DNA of 64,000 nt, taken from Dipteris shenzhenensis. Lineage: Eukaryota > Polypodiophyta > Polypodiopsida > Gleicheniales. The notes under the pieces were generated by a model. It saw only the letters and a list, made by a program, of their open reading frames with translations. It did no database searches and was not told the origin of the DNA. The first letter of the stretch is position 1. Each line of letters opens with the position of its first letter. Made by a program: the position numbers and the translations under genes. Positions 1 through 11,460 of the stretch are shown piece by piece. The stretch is from assembly GCA_047967505.1 (NCBI GenBank), contig CM106541.1. One strand, given 5' to 3'.

Positions 1-300
1 TACATGTTCCAATGTTTTTGGACGATACTCCCACCATTGGGGATCTAGAATATGGCTAGCATAATGGAGGTCATTGTGAGCATGATTTCATCACTATTGA
101 AACATTTTTTGCAAAGTGGGATGATGAGTGGAGTTGTAGCCAACGTTGTCACCTGTGGATCTTCTATTTTCCTTTAAGAGGTCTCGCTCGGTAGTCCACC
201 ATGCCATGCAAGCATTGCCCAAACTTTGACCTTTCATGTCTAATTTTTGAATGGCAAACCAAACCAGCCTCATTGCATAAGCCGCATCAGCTATTCTGGA
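1..300 (-). pseudogene. hAT transposase fragment, middle part
   Basis: This stretch is closely similar, in the same orientation, to 22701-23000, where the minus strand encodes the part of a hAT transposase between the DUF659-like region and the C-terminal dimerisation region. The minus reading has matching phrases such as WFAIQKLDMKG and AWWTTERDLLK. Similarity stops near 295, where unrelated kinase-like sequence begins. The window edge cuts off the C-terminal side. It is a fragment and cannot be functional. Identification rests on comparison with the second, better preserved copy in this window. Confidence 0.7.
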
Positions 301-369
301 AGGAATCCCACACTGCCATTCATAGGAAAAATCAAAAGGAAAAAGGTGCGGCCAGTAGACTATCGAATG

Positions 370-1460
370 TCACCATGCAATATTATATCCAAGTTGCAAG
401 TGGCTCATTAAAAACAATAGACATGAGAAGTCAAGATGACAAGGCACAAATAGACTTGTGCATGAAGTTTGCTGACATGTGCTCTATAATGGTACACTTC
501 TCACTAGTTGCTTTGACAATTCTTGAGGAATTAGGTAGGGGGTTGGAAGGAAAAGTGTACCAGGCTAAGATAGAGGGTGTACCAGGCTTCAAGCCAACCC
601 TATCTTATGCTGGCAAGAAGTTGAGGCACAATACTGCACGTGCACATAGATCATTGAAGGCAAAGCTGGCAATGACTATAATGCATAGGGCCATGTGTCA
701 TGAAATTGGTTACACCCACATTAGCGATCTTTGGTTAATCAGTCCATACTTCAATGCAGGTAGTATTCATGGCATGCTCACTCGCATGCTCATGAGCCTA
801 CCTTCCATGTATCATGATTATCTGAATTGGGCAAGGCAAGGCGACTGCCATGAGCAACTCTGAAATGCATGGCATGATACATGGGGTAAGATGCAAGGAC
901 GCCTATTGTGTAAGAATGCTCTTGCCATTTGCGCAACTATTGCTAGTGAATTGAAAGTAGTGCACGAGAGGGGGTTCTAACACACTGATTTGAATGCCGG
1001 AAACTATGTGTTGGATTTCACACCAGATGGGAAATCTGTGCGGGTGAGCATTATTGATTGGGGAAGGTGTCTCCACAAAACTGAGAGCAAGCCCGAGCAT
1101 GTTCAGGCGCATGATCCAAAGTTAAGATTTCCTTGGTTTGATCCAGAGCTTTACACAAGAAATGATACTTTTTCTCAATCAAATGGCACATGGTAAGACA
1201 TGTTAGATTGCTTTGCTGTCAATTGGTTACTTGGTGAAATAACCAACTTCCTTGTGGGGTGCAAGTCTGCACTCTCAAGTGATGAACTATACTCGGGGCA
1301 TGTAATCAAGTTGTCGTGGGATTGTAAACTCAACTTGTGCTAGAATGAGCCTCGGTAATGGATGACAATGGAATTGCTGCTTACTAAACTTCATGCACAT
1401 CGTGTTGATGAAAATGATGCAATGCATCCCATGGATGATACGAAAACTTATCCATAAAAT
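370..1460 (+). pseudogene. Protein-kinase-like domain, decayed by in-frame stops
   Basis: One plus-strand frame runs from about 370 to 1458 without a frameshift and follows the order of protein-kinase subdomains. It shows a glycine-rich-loop-like LGRGLEGKVYQAKI (about 526-567), a candidate ATP-lysine segment YAGKKLR (about 607-627), a catalytic loop HTDLNAGNY (981-1007) resembling HxDLxxxN, IIDWGR in the place of DFG (about 1050-1067), then DMLDCFAVNWLLGEI in the place of the DVWSFG helix. Five in-frame stops interrupt it: TGA 861, TAA 978, TAA 1194, TAG 1341 and TAA 1356. DWG instead of DFG and N in the loop suggest an atypical kinase or kinase-like family. It abuts hAT sequence on its left, so capture or chance truncation is possible. 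Substrate and subfamily cannot be told. Confidence 0.5.
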
Positions 1461-1719
1461 TTTCATTTGCAAGTCATCATATTTCCATTTTGAACTCATC
1501 ATATTTCCATTCGCAAGTCTTTAGTTTTTAAATATTCCTAAAATAAAATTTGCACTGTTTTGAAATGGATTTATGTTTTCGATTGGTTGTTCTAAAATTT
1601 TGAGAAAACAATCTTCTACAATAGGAAGAGAAGAAAATGTGTTTGAATGTATGTCTGTATCATGTCCTGAACTCATATATTTGCTATTATGTTTAGGGTT
1701 TTGCACTTCACCAAAACAA

Positions 1720-2982
1720 TGGCATCATCACATCAAGAACATCCTCTCAACCGTCCACACAGGCCAAGTACCAAGCCCAAGAAGAATGCATATGTGGCAG
1801 TCAAGCGATACAACTCATGATGGACATGGCTGACGCTACCACACATTTGTCACTAAGAGAGCAAACAAAGGCGATTGCCCAAGCCAGTATTTTCTGCAAT
1901 TCTAATGGCATGAAGTACTCGGCTATAAATCTCCTCGTCTCGAATGACGATTAAGAGACCATATGGGATTGTAGTAAAAATGCTCCTAAACATGGGCGAT
2001 GGTCCCTTATGTGGTGTTATAATGAAGCCATGAAAGAGAATGCACAATGCATCTGGGAGATGATTTTTGCTAGGAAATTTTGCTCAAAAATTCCCAAATA
2101 CTTTGCAAAGATGCTATATGCAAAGTTTGTCCTTGGGTGTGAAGTGGACTTTGCCTTAGTCACTTGAGTACGCGAGGATTCACGTATGCTAACCGCCAGA
2201 CCTATGGTAGTCGAACCTCCACAAAGTGTCGACAGTCCAGTCTTAGGTGAATATAATATTTAAATATGTCGATCATTCACTTTTGCATTTTTTTGAAGAA
2301 TTCCAACCCAACATCAATTGATAAGTTTGTATGTGACTTTATTGTATGTGTAGCCTCTATCACAAGTGAAGATCTCTATATGAATGTTGAAGAGGGAGCT
2401 AGACAAGGAGCACATGTCCAACGAGATGTCACATTTACGGCTACCACTATATGAGAGCAACAGCAGAGCATCGACAAGTGCTGCAAGAACTTGAGTGGGT
2501 GAGAAGCGACAATGAAATATTGCATGCACTATTATCCCAAACCGGCCAGCAGCTTGTTGATATCAACAATGCATATGTGGAGATGTGCATAATAGCAAGC
2601 AATTATTCTCAATAAGTTCATGATGCACAAACCACCTTGCAACATATTGAAGATGGGGGCATAGTCTTGGCAATCAGTCATGATTTTGTTGGGCTCGCCA
2701 TGTGCAAACTATCCACAATATCTAGAACATTACAATACATTGTGGACGGGCCATGTTGCCCAATCTGTCAAGATTGTTGACAGGGCCACAAGATACTATG
2801 CCCTCCCTTGTGATCATGGCTTTCACCTAGTCCGTCTGGTGAATACCTTAAAGGAGAGAAGTGCATGTGTGGCATGCAACACTCCTATGGCATGTGAGTT
2901 GTATGACATGCTTGGCATCGATGCAACATACTCTCCCAATCCGAGGCTACCAATCCGAGGCTACATTCAATTTAAATGCTAA
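1720..2982 (+). pseudogene. Coiled-coil plus RING-like gene remnant
   Basis: An ATG at 1720 opens a short frame (MASSHQEHPLNR...), which passes by a shift near 1815 into a frame read from 1820 to about 2260 with stops at 1949 (TAA) and 2165 (TGA). After about 2390 the readings are charged and helix-prone (ELDKEHMSNEM; LQELEWVRSDNEIL; GQQLVDINNAYVEM), a coiled-coil-like pattern. The end resembles a RING finger: CPIC in one frame near 2760, then LPCDHGFH, and CVACNTPM at about 2863-2886 in the next frame. The cysteine expected a few residues after the histidine reads as arginine (HLVR). A coiled-coil followed by RING is common among plant E3 ubiquitin ligases, so a ligase origin is inferred. 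It is broken by at least two frameshifts and several stops. Confidence 0.4.
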
Positions 2983-4240
2983 GGAGAGGAAGAATTTTGT
3001 ATACAAACATATTTGTAATATAAAATTAATTTTTGGGCATGTGTTATCTATTTGCAATAAATGTTTTGAAGGTTTATTTCAAAGGTGTATTGAATTAATA
3101 TTCCTATTACAATGGTGTATTTTCAATTCTGAATAATTTTGTTCATGATGATAATTGAAATGTATCTTATTTTGATAAATGTAATACTTTGTTTTAGTAG
3201 CCAATCATCTCCATGATGATCATCCTCACTATATTCATGCTTATTGCTAGCATGGTGCTCAGGATAACGATTGTTTGTGGCTATTTCATGGTGCTATATC
3301 ACCACGGGCTGCATATTATGTTGGGCGCTCAGGGAACCCATGTACCAACCACCGCTGGCACACGAGTCGACTAGAGAACATTTTTTGGTTAATTTATTTT
3401 GATCCTTATAGAGTCATGTATGAATATAGCCAATATTGATAGAATCTTTTATGCATGTAGCCATATGTTGGCTTAGTTTTTTGATGAGGCAATTTTGTAT
3501 CGATATTGCCACCATATACTCGATACTATATGAATATTTCCATGTTACGGCCTATTTTTTGGTGGGCTCATTTCCATGTTGCTAGCCCATTTTTGTAACA
3601 ATAATATTTTTGAATGGCAGACATGCAATCTCCAAGTCAAATTATTATTATGAAAAGACTGAAGTGCTCCACGTTGAATTGTTAAAAATGCTTTGTTTGT
3701 CTAAAATTGTTGAATTGATTAATGTGGATGCATCGATTGTTGAAAAGTATTGAAGTAATTAATGTGGATGCATTGTTATTGTCATACATTGAAGTGGAAT
3801 TGTAAATAATGCAATGTCTACTTCACTTAAACTGGGTCCACTCGAGGAACTTTAATAAGAGATCATAGTTTGCAAATGATAATTTTGTAACATCCTTCAG
3901 TCAACTTACAAACTATGAATAAATGCAATTGTTGAAGTAATCATTATGAGCATAATTTGAAGTGAAATAAAAATTCAATGTTAGTTTCACCATATTCACC
4001 CTTTACAAAATCAGTTTTACCATACGTCAATTCAAAATTGAAAAGGTGATTTACAATGCCTCAAAATAGTAAAGTTGGACAACAAGTCCCAAAATGGTAG
4101 CAACAAGAGTTTGCAAGGCCCTAATCTCTTAGGCCCTCATTTCAAAATGGATTTTGAAATTATTCCATGCACATCACCCAAGAAATGGAACCTCCTTCTT
4201 AAGCGAGATCTAATGTATGTCTGATGATAAATATTACATT
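2983..4240. other. AT-rich stretch with no supported gene
   Basis: No coding frame longer than background was found. A short plus-strand reading at about 3285-3390 (AAYYVGRSGNP) is coherent but too short to name. From 3600 to 4080 the sequence has repeated short words such as TGAAGT and TTGAATTG without a fixed period. Confidence 0.5.
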
Positions 4241-4241
4241 T

Positions 4242-4665
4242 TCACCGTCCACCGTCTAGCATCATAACATTATTCTCCACGTTTGTGACAACTTCACCCG
4301 CATCTGTAGACTGTGTTATTATGTCAACATCAATACTAGCAGGTGGCTGTAAGATGGTGGCCACTCTTTGTGCACCATTGCCTCTACAGCATGGCATTAT
4401 CTTATTAACATCTCCCATGAAGTGCCATAACATCCTTGCCGGTGAGCCTCGAAATTCTTGATGGTAGATATCACATCTCCACCGATTTCCTGCTATCATT
4501 GTAACGTAGTTGTGTGTTGCTATTGAACCTCCATTGCTCTATGGAGCCATTGAGTACTATCAAATTAAGGAGTTTAATTAATTCAATTGCTTTCATAATC
4601 ATCATAAACAATTCATCCCTTTGAAATGCATTTTTAATGAAACTTCCAACATGTGAGTAGTCCAT
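4242..4665 (-). pseudogene. BED-type zinc-finger-like N-terminus of a hAT transposase
   Basis: The minus-strand frame starting at 4499 contains RWRCDIYHQEFRG followed by a histidine and MPCCRGN. This matches the layout of plant hAT BED fingers, where CxxC with an F.G segment is followed by H and a later cysteine. The second cysteine of the first pair is tyrosine here (CDIY), so zinc binding would be lost. The frame from 4665 overlaps it, indicating a frameshift near 4490. BED fingers bind DNA at transposon ends. Continuity with the hAT 3' part at 4859-5645 cannot be shown, because this N-terminal piece lies downstream of that part in the minus direction. Confidence 0.4.
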
Positions 4666-4858
4666 GCAAGCTTGCTAGACCTCGAGAGAGAGAAATCATC
4701 AAACTATCTTGCCCCCTCCCAACATGGTTCGATGATTATAAATGTGGTAATCTACATGTTAAAATAGGAGTGGGCTGGCAAGTCGCCTTTTCTCACGTCC
4801 TTCTCTCTCCTGAGTAAGCATATATCTGCACTATAATCATCCACAAGATCATGCTCTA

Positions 4859-5645
4859 TTGATGGATGTTGGTATTTTACACACACTAGTGCAACAGCTA
4901 GCATCACTTACACAAGTACATCAAGGTTGCAAGCAATTAGATAATATGTTCCAAGTTTGAACATTGAAGTAAAACAATTGTAATACCATCTACTATAGCA
5001 ATACTTCAAATTGGTATGATATCCATCAACAAAATTGATGACGTCAATGTACGTCAATTTTATTTTAACAAAACATGAGAACGATTGTAATACCAGCTAA
5101 ATGCTATAGCATAATTTCCAATTGATATGACGTCAATTACCAAAATTGATGTGGATGTCAAAGAAAAAAATGCTTTAGCATAAATTCCACATGGTATGAT
5201 GTCGATCAACCAAATTGGTATGATGTCAATCAATTAGCACAATATTTCATAAGTCAAAATGTAATCATGATCAACAGTGTATATAGTATTTCAAGCCTAG
5301 GAATGATTGCTCATGAGTGATCACAAAGTTTCCTCTTCCCCATCCTCCTCATAGTTAGAGCTTGCTTCGGTTGCTATTGCCACTTGCAACTGTCCAACAT
5401 TGGGAGGATCATGCAATGGACTTGGCAAATTACAATGTACCCACTTGGCTAAATCTCCATCATTGCTCTTCCCTTAACATCATCCCAAACTCTACCATTT
5501 CCATAAACATATACCAATTTCTCTACTCTTTCTGTCTTCAAGTGATTTCTTGTGATTGAATGAACAAACTGGTAATTACTCCAATTTCATTCACTCGACG
5601 AATTGCTACAAGGTTGGGATAGCACTTTCAATGCCAACATTTGCA
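4859..5645 (-). pseudogene. hAT transposase C-terminus and 3' flank (copy 1)
   Basis: From 4859 to 5645 the sequence parallels 21689-22510 in the same orientation. Read on the minus strand from 5645 downward, it gives the hAT C-terminal dimerisation region: LALKVLSQPCSNSSSE, NWSNYQFVHS and KTERVEKLVYVY, with a stop in place of a residue before NWS. The region 4859-5330 would be the transposon's 3' non-coding part; it carries several copies of a TTGGTATGATGTCAATCAA-like word. On the N-terminal side the match ends near 5645 and aquaporin sequence begins. This domain lets hAT transposases form oligomers. Confidence 0.65.
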
Positions 5646-5789
5646 ATTACCTATTTGTTGCTTAGACTGGTGACACACGAGATGGTATGTATGCACTGAG
5701 ACTAGTGTAATATTTGTTAATAGTAGGCAGTCATGTCCACAACTACGAGTGTGACAAATTTTTGATGTGTGAAAGCTGTGGTATTTGCA

Positions 5790-6188
5790 GACGACCTCAC
5801 CACATGCACTCTCTTCTGGCAAGCCAACCTATGTAGCACAATTATTCTGGAGATTGTGATCAACTTCAGTTTGGTGTACACAGTCTATGTCACAGTGGTT
5901 GACCCAAGAGCTATGGGTACTCTAGAGGATACGTCTAATGTGAAAATCATTGCCCCACTTGCTATAGGCCTTATTGTGGCAGCCAACATTCTATTTGCAG
6001 GTGTGTTTGATGGAGGCTCCATGAATCCCACTCGGTCATTCGGACCTACTATGGTATCTTGGGATTGGATGAACCATTGGGTGTATTGGGTTGGCCCCCT
6101 TCTAGGAGGAGTGATCGCTGGACTTGTCTATGAGGGTATCATGATGGGTCCTCAGTTTAATTGCCAGCCTAGTATATCTAATAACTAA
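5790..6188 (+). pseudogene. Tonoplast-type aquaporin, last exon only, with NPT in place of NPA
   Basis: The plus-strand reading shows the C-terminal half of a major intrinsic protein: [16 protein letters not shown] (transmembrane helix 4), a loop with [21 protein letters not shown] (helix 5), [12 protein letters not shown] (second pore loop) and [21 protein letters not shown] (helix 6). Wording and length fit TIP-family water or solute channels. The usual NPA box reads NPT. A splice-acceptor-like TTTGCAG ends at 5790 and is followed by a frame reading HALSSG, so a frameshift near 5817 separates it from the main frame. No upstream exons were found: hAT transposase DNA lies immediately to the left. 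It is therefore a captured or truncated exon rather than a working channel. Confidence 0.75.
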
Positions 6189-6476
6189 TAACGAAGTGAC
6201 AGATTCAGGTGGGGGAAATGTAGAGGCTATAGAGATTGGGTTAGGAATTCCACCATTCAGTTGTTGGAACCTCCATTGGGCTCAGTCTTCACAAACAAAG
6301 CAAAAAACTTGGGGTTTCAATTTTTGAATTGAGAATTTGCAAGTAGGTTTTTTACTTGAGATATAACTAATTGACTTAAATTCTATGAAATTGAGCAAAC
6401 ATTATTCACATCTAAAAATGAAAGTGTTGCTATATAGTTACAAATATTCTATAAACATTGGTTGTGCTTAATTGAT

Positions 6477-6552
6477 TTGGTATGTGTCAAAGGATACTCA
6501 CATTTCTTAATCAGTGTGGTATGTGTCCAAGGATAGTCACATTTCTTTGGAG
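6477..6552. repeat. Tandem duplication, about 40-bp unit
   Basis: TGGTATGTGTCAAAGGATA recurs about 40 bases later as TGGTATGTGTCCAAGGATA, each followed by TCACATTTCTT. A short open frame over it simply reads the duplication twice. Confidence 0.7.
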
Positions 6553-6559
6553 GAAGGCA

Positions 6560-8030
6560 AGGCATAAATCGGTTAGTTTTGGAGAGATACGCCTAGATGA
6601 TGGAGTGCAAGGATGTCTGAACTACATAAAAATGAATTTCTATGTGCTTGACTATTATCCAAAATTTTGGTGAAAGTAAGAATTTAGAGTTTGCACTATT
6701 CTATCATGGCTGTTTTTTCCTTTGTTTTGGGTGGGATTAGCGGTGGTCGAGATGTTTATAGTGTATACTTATTTGGAGGGCCTTTCCCACCTACCACTAT
6801 GTTATGGTATTACGACTATCTTTATGTTCAATTAGTAAACTTAACTAATTAAGTTAGATTAAGGTCAACCGTAACAACAGAGTTTCATTTCCATTTTACC
6901 CGTTATATCAGGGTCCTTTTTCCACCTACCATTATGGAGCCATTATGTTATGTTTAAAAGATAAATAAAAATTAAAAAAAAAGCGTGCCAGCATTTATTC
7001 AAAAGGGTGGTGAGGACACAAAACAAACCCCCATATTTACATTGAAAGCTCAATCTAGAGGGCACCCTTCCTAAAGACACTCCCAAAAGCTTCTATCCAC
7101 TAGGGTTTCCACTCACCTCATGAAGACTTAAATGGCCAATTATAGGAAAATTCTTACTAATTATAGTAGCAAAATCAGTTAGTGTCATTCTCAACAAATC
7201 CAAAAGAGCAAAATCACAAAAATTCCTCCAAGCTCCATCCCAACATGACGTTAGAGTAGAATGCATACCCTTGGAATATCTAGTCAAAGATATTCTCCAA
7301 CTAACCTAACCATCTTTTCATAGCCTTCTCCAACTGCTGCCAGAGGTTTCTAGACACTAGACATGCCCACACAAGATCATGCATTTCTTGAGTCGAGCAT
7401 CCTTACATTTGACACCCAAGATCTATAGCAATCCACTTAGACAGTTAATCCCTTATAGGTAGGCACAAATGCAACACTTTCTACATCTAGATACTAGCTT
7501 TCCCAATCAAGCATGTTGACTTAAGGAATTTGAAGGCTAGACCTATAATCATAGGTCAAAGCTATCCAAAACTATGACTAGGACTGCATTTGCCAATGTT
7601 TTTCAACCTTTCACACATGTAGAAAATATAGTAGGGTTGAATATCCCAATCATGCCAGAATACTCTAAAATGGATGCATGCATTGACAACCTTGAAATTT
7701 TGAATCACTAGAAGAATGAAAATATTGACTTCCAAATTTCATTATTCCTCTCAATATGTTGGGCATATCCATACCCAATATGGGGTGGATCCATCAAGAT
7801 TCTAACCTAGAGTGGTTGCATTGCAGTGAAGCAACATCAATCATCCATCATTTGACCTAACATTAGGGCACACAAATCAGCCAGTCTGTGACTTTGAGAA
7901 TGTATTTCTACATCAAGTGATGAGCTAGAGGATTTGTAAGATTTATACAAACAAAAATATATGTTTGTTTCTAATGTTTGGAAATGGAAGGTTTTGTGAA
8001 TGGGAGAGATTGTTTTAGTAACTTGTATTC
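6560..8030. other. Intergenic, no gene seen
   Basis: No coherent protein family was recognised on either strand. There is an A-rich run near 6960-6980. Confidence 0.4.
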
Positions 8031-8032
8031 AA

Positions 8033-8034
<2 letters not shown>

Positions 8035-8080
<46 letters not shown>
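8035..8080. repeat. (GA)n microsatellite
   Basis: An uninterrupted GA dinucleotide tract of about 23 repeats. Confidence 0.95.
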
Positions 8081-8082
<2 letters not shown>

Positions 8083-8584
8083 AGTGTATTCCTTTAAACG
8101 AAAACATGAAATTGAGGTTCATCTTGCAATTATACTTGAGCCTACATTAAAAGAAAATGGGTTGGTGCCTTTATTTATGCTAGGCAGGGAGATTGAGAGC
8201 CTTGGACCTAATATTGAGCCTCACACTTGAGCTTGAGCCTAGAGGCTTGAGGCATAAGCTTTTTGGACTCGTAGGATCATATCCATTGAACCAAATGGGT
8301 CCTCCCCAATGCTATTAAACCATGTCAAGGATCATGAGACTAGTGTTCCAATTTTGGTAAAATGCTTCACGTTCAACCATAGGTTGGGCATCCCTTCAAT
8401 GTAAAACTATAATATTGAACAACTACCTTATCCAATTCATGCCTTCCATGATGGACCAATCTTGGATTGCATATTGCTTCAAAGTATGCTCGATTGATCC
8501 TCAAACCTGAGAATCAGCCTCAACTTGAGATTGATCCCAAAAATCCAACCCAATATTGAGCCTCAAACTTGAAAATGGTAGCCT

Positions 8585-8842
8585 CTCGAGGGGTTCACCT
8601 CCAAAAATTTTAGTGTACCATCTGCATTCAAAAGGAGGGGTATTTTAATCCCACTTTTGGGAAACTTTTAACAGGATTACAATAACAAGAGGGATTTTTA
8701 AATTCAACTTTATAAAAAAATCCATTAGATCATAAGTAAAGAGGGATGGTTTTATTGGGGGGGAAATTTCAGCTGAGGGGTTTTTTTAATACCCCTTGAA
8801 TGCATGTGATACCTAGGATTTTTTAGTAGTGCATCCCCCTAG
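8585..8842. mobile_element. MITE (hAT-like, 8-bp target duplication), copy 1
   Basis: A 258-bp non-coding element with inverted ends beginning CTCGAGGGGTTCAC on the left and ending TGCATCCCCCTAGG on the right. The flanks repeat GGTAGCCT (8577-8584) and GGTAGCAT (8843-8850), an 8-bp target duplication with one mismatch. Its inner right end (CCTTGAATGCATGTGATA) is shared with the element at 37397-37643, so they belong to one family. An 8-bp duplication and G-rich ends point to hAT-driven movement. Confidence 0.7.
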
Positions 8843-9450
8843 GGTAGCATAAAATTTTTCACAACATTGAAACTCAAACCATCTCACAATTTGTACCATC
8901 TATATCACCACTCTAAAAAAAAAAGAAAATATTCCAAGCATATCACAAATAAGTTTGGATCCTAATTCCCAATGGGGGGTTCAACCTATATAATCAAACA
9001 TATAAGGCAATACCAAATGTAATAAACAAAGTGAATAAAATATAACTTTCAACATTTGTGCATATATCAACAAAATGTCTTTTGTTTAAGTCAACATCTA
9101 TATTTAAAACATTAATTTAAAAAAGCATATTTGGAATTGGCACACCAACAACATTTTAAAATTAGCACACCAAAATCATCTCCCTCATTGTCATCCACCA
9201 ACCAACATCTTGCCAAACCTGTACTCAAACTAGAATGTCCCCTATTTATTAGTAAAGCTCACCAAAATGTCCCCTATTAATTCGGAGATTTAAAAAAAAC
9301 ACACCAAAATATCTCCTAATAAATGCAAAATTGAAAATAAATTACTTGGTAATTTAGGAAAAGTTTTACCAAATTACCAAAAGATTTAGGAAAATCATTC
9401 ATTCTTTCGTGGAAATTTTGTCTAGACACATTCCCTACATTCAATCAACT

Positions 9451-9681
9451 CAAGCATTAACCAAGAATCCAGTATATCACTCCTAGACAAAGCACATTGA
9501 TGTCAGAGAGCACTTCATCAGAGAAAGAGTGTTACTTGGTGACATCACATTGCAACATTGTGACTGCAAAGAGAATGTTGTAAATATCTTCACCAAACCA
9601 CTTGGGAAGGAGCTTTTTAAGAAACACCAACAAGCACTTGCTTTGTCTCAAAAGAAGGACATTCTCATTAAAGGGATGTGA
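9451..9681 (+). pseudogene. Ty1/copia polyprotein tail (RNase H end)
   Basis: A 77-codon plus-strand frame ending at TGA 9679-9681 matches the end of copia polyproteins: NPVYHS, TKHIDVREHFIRERVLLG and VNIFTKPLGKELF. These are the conserved tail of RNase H, which removes the RNA strand during reverse transcription. One in-frame TAG replaces the residue before TKHID. Nothing of the polymerase lies upstream, so only the 3' end survives. A polypurine-like GAGGGGATGGG at about 9754-9764 may precede its 3' LTR, but the LTR limits are not defined here. Confidence 0.75.
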
Positions 9682-9853
9682 TTGAATGTAATGTTTAGTC
9701 CTTCTTCCATTGCACATAGTCATCATCTTGAGGGAAGGCTTACTTCATGATGTTGATCTTGAGGGGATGGGTTGAGGATTCATCTCAACATCATGTGTTG
9801 ATAATGTGAATAGCACTAACACAAAGAGTGCTAAAAGACACAAGGGTTGGAAA

Positions 9854-9878
9854 ACCTAACCCTAACCCTAACCCTAAA
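9854..9878. repeat. Short CCCTAA telomere-like run
   Basis: Three to four CCCTAA units lie within the presumed LTR or 3' flank of the copia tail. A short run of the complementary TTAGGG type lies at about 10437-10450. Confidence 0.6.
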
Positions 9879-9899
9879 GGGGTATGTATATATTCATTC

Positions 9900-11194
9900 T
9901 TTTCAACTAATATAGTGTACAGTTAGTGTCATTTGTGGTGTGCTTTCTAGCTATGCCCTCTCGCGTCATCTCAATTCTTCTCCTTTCCCTCTTTATATTG
10001 TTCAGCTTTGTTAGTCAAATTGGGCATAAGCTTAACAACAAAGACGAATTCCAAGTTCTAATCATCATCAGTTGACAATTGTTCATTTATTAAAGATCCA
10101 ACATCCATCAACATTCCCTTCTACTTTGTAGCCCATAGTCTTTATCCGAGGAGAGCCTCATAATACAGCTTCAAAAATTGTTATCAACCCTGCACTTTGG
10201 ATTCATTGTCTTTGTTCCACCTATCAAGGATCATCCATTCAAGTCCTTGCAACACACTAACAAAATTTCCCAATATTTCTTTCTCTTTTATCAAAATATT
10301 CTTTAATCTAGGCAATAAGACCTCTCACTTCCCTTCTATCATTTCTTGGGGGATTCACTCTTCATAAACCCCAGATAAACCCCCTCTTGCACATGGCTCA
10401 GGTGAGTGCTAAATTTTCTTAGTGGAGAAAAAAGGTTAGGGTTAGGGCTAAACCGCCCTTCCAAAGGTCATGTTGACTCTTGGGATTTGATATAAATTTA
10501 TGACGGATTACAAGCTCCCTTGCTCAATCATTGTGTGTATTCATTTTCTTCCTTGTTGTTGTCATGCTTACATTCACTTCCCCATTCATATTTTCACTAT
10601 CTTCCTTTCTCCTCTACTCTACTCTCCGTCTCCTTCCTATGGATCAACAATGTAGATGCATCTGGGAGCTATGGAATGACGCCATTGATGGAATTATGGG
10701 TTGCATGCTTTCAAATAATGGCAAGGAGGAGTTCAGTGACCTCTCTAATTTCCCAATGACATGTTAAGGTATGACAAAGATTGTATGTCTTGCATTCACA
10801 TTGCTTCTTTTTCCATTCACCCATTTCCTAATATCGGATATACACCATCTTGGTATTGAGATGGGAGCATGAATCCTGAGGTTAGGTTGTTCACTCTTTG
10901 AGACATGCACAAATTGGAGAGAGAGCCACAAACTCTTATTTTTTGCCTTCCTTTACACACATTAGATAATAGTTCCCACTTCTCATATATGGTTTTGTAG
11001 TTTGTTAGACATGCTCAGCAACCAGTTTCATCTAGAGACTAGTGGATATAGGAAATTACTTCATTCAAGTCCATGGTGCTTACCAATAGAATTACCTCTT
11101 TCCAATAGTCCATTTTTGGCAATCTCAGCACGGCCCTTGTGATCTAGGGCTCCTATGCTACTACAAGCTTTCAAGAAGAATCTATAGAGATGTG
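9900..11194. other. Intergenic, no supported gene
   Basis: A 42-codon frame at 10639-10767 (MDQQCRCIWELWNDAID...) and a splice-donor-like ATGGCTCAGGTGAGT at about 10393 are the only gene-like signs. Neither is enough for a call. Confidence 0.35.
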
Positions 11195-11199
11195 CTCTG
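11195..11199. other. Target-site duplication CTCTG, left of copia A
   Basis: CTCTG precedes the copia A LTR here and the same five bases follow the far LTR end at 21092-21096. Confidence 0.85.
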
Positions 11200-11368
11200 T
11201 GAGAGTGCTCTCAATGGGAGCAAGAATGGAAGAGGGAAAGAGAATCAGAGAGCCACACAAGTTTTGGAGGGTGCTAAACACCCTAATATTCTTTTTTCAT
11301 TCATTTATATATGTGTTTGAGTATTGTACATAACCGAGGTAAAGGCACAGTGACCTTTAACCCCCACA
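11200..11368 (-). repeat. Copia A 3' LTR
   Basis: It matches the split LTR at 12316-12449 plus 21058-21091. Immediately inside is AACCTCCCACTTAAAGG, which on the minus strand is the polypurine tract priming second-strand synthesis. Confidence 0.85.
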
Positions 11369-11460
11369 ACCTCCCACTTAAAGGACAATGTGCCTTTAAG
11401 GGAGAACAACCAGGGAGCATGCTATCCAATGCCCATCAATACATGACAATACTCAAACTG

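Noticed and set aside
3240-3400. A GIY-YIG-like reading AYYVGRSGNP
   Set aside because: Too short, preceded by a stop and without the other motifs of the nuclease.
10520-10767. Two overlapping frames of about 78 codons and a splice-donor-like site at 10393
   Set aside because: No family, and overlapping frames are equally open; insufficient for a gene.
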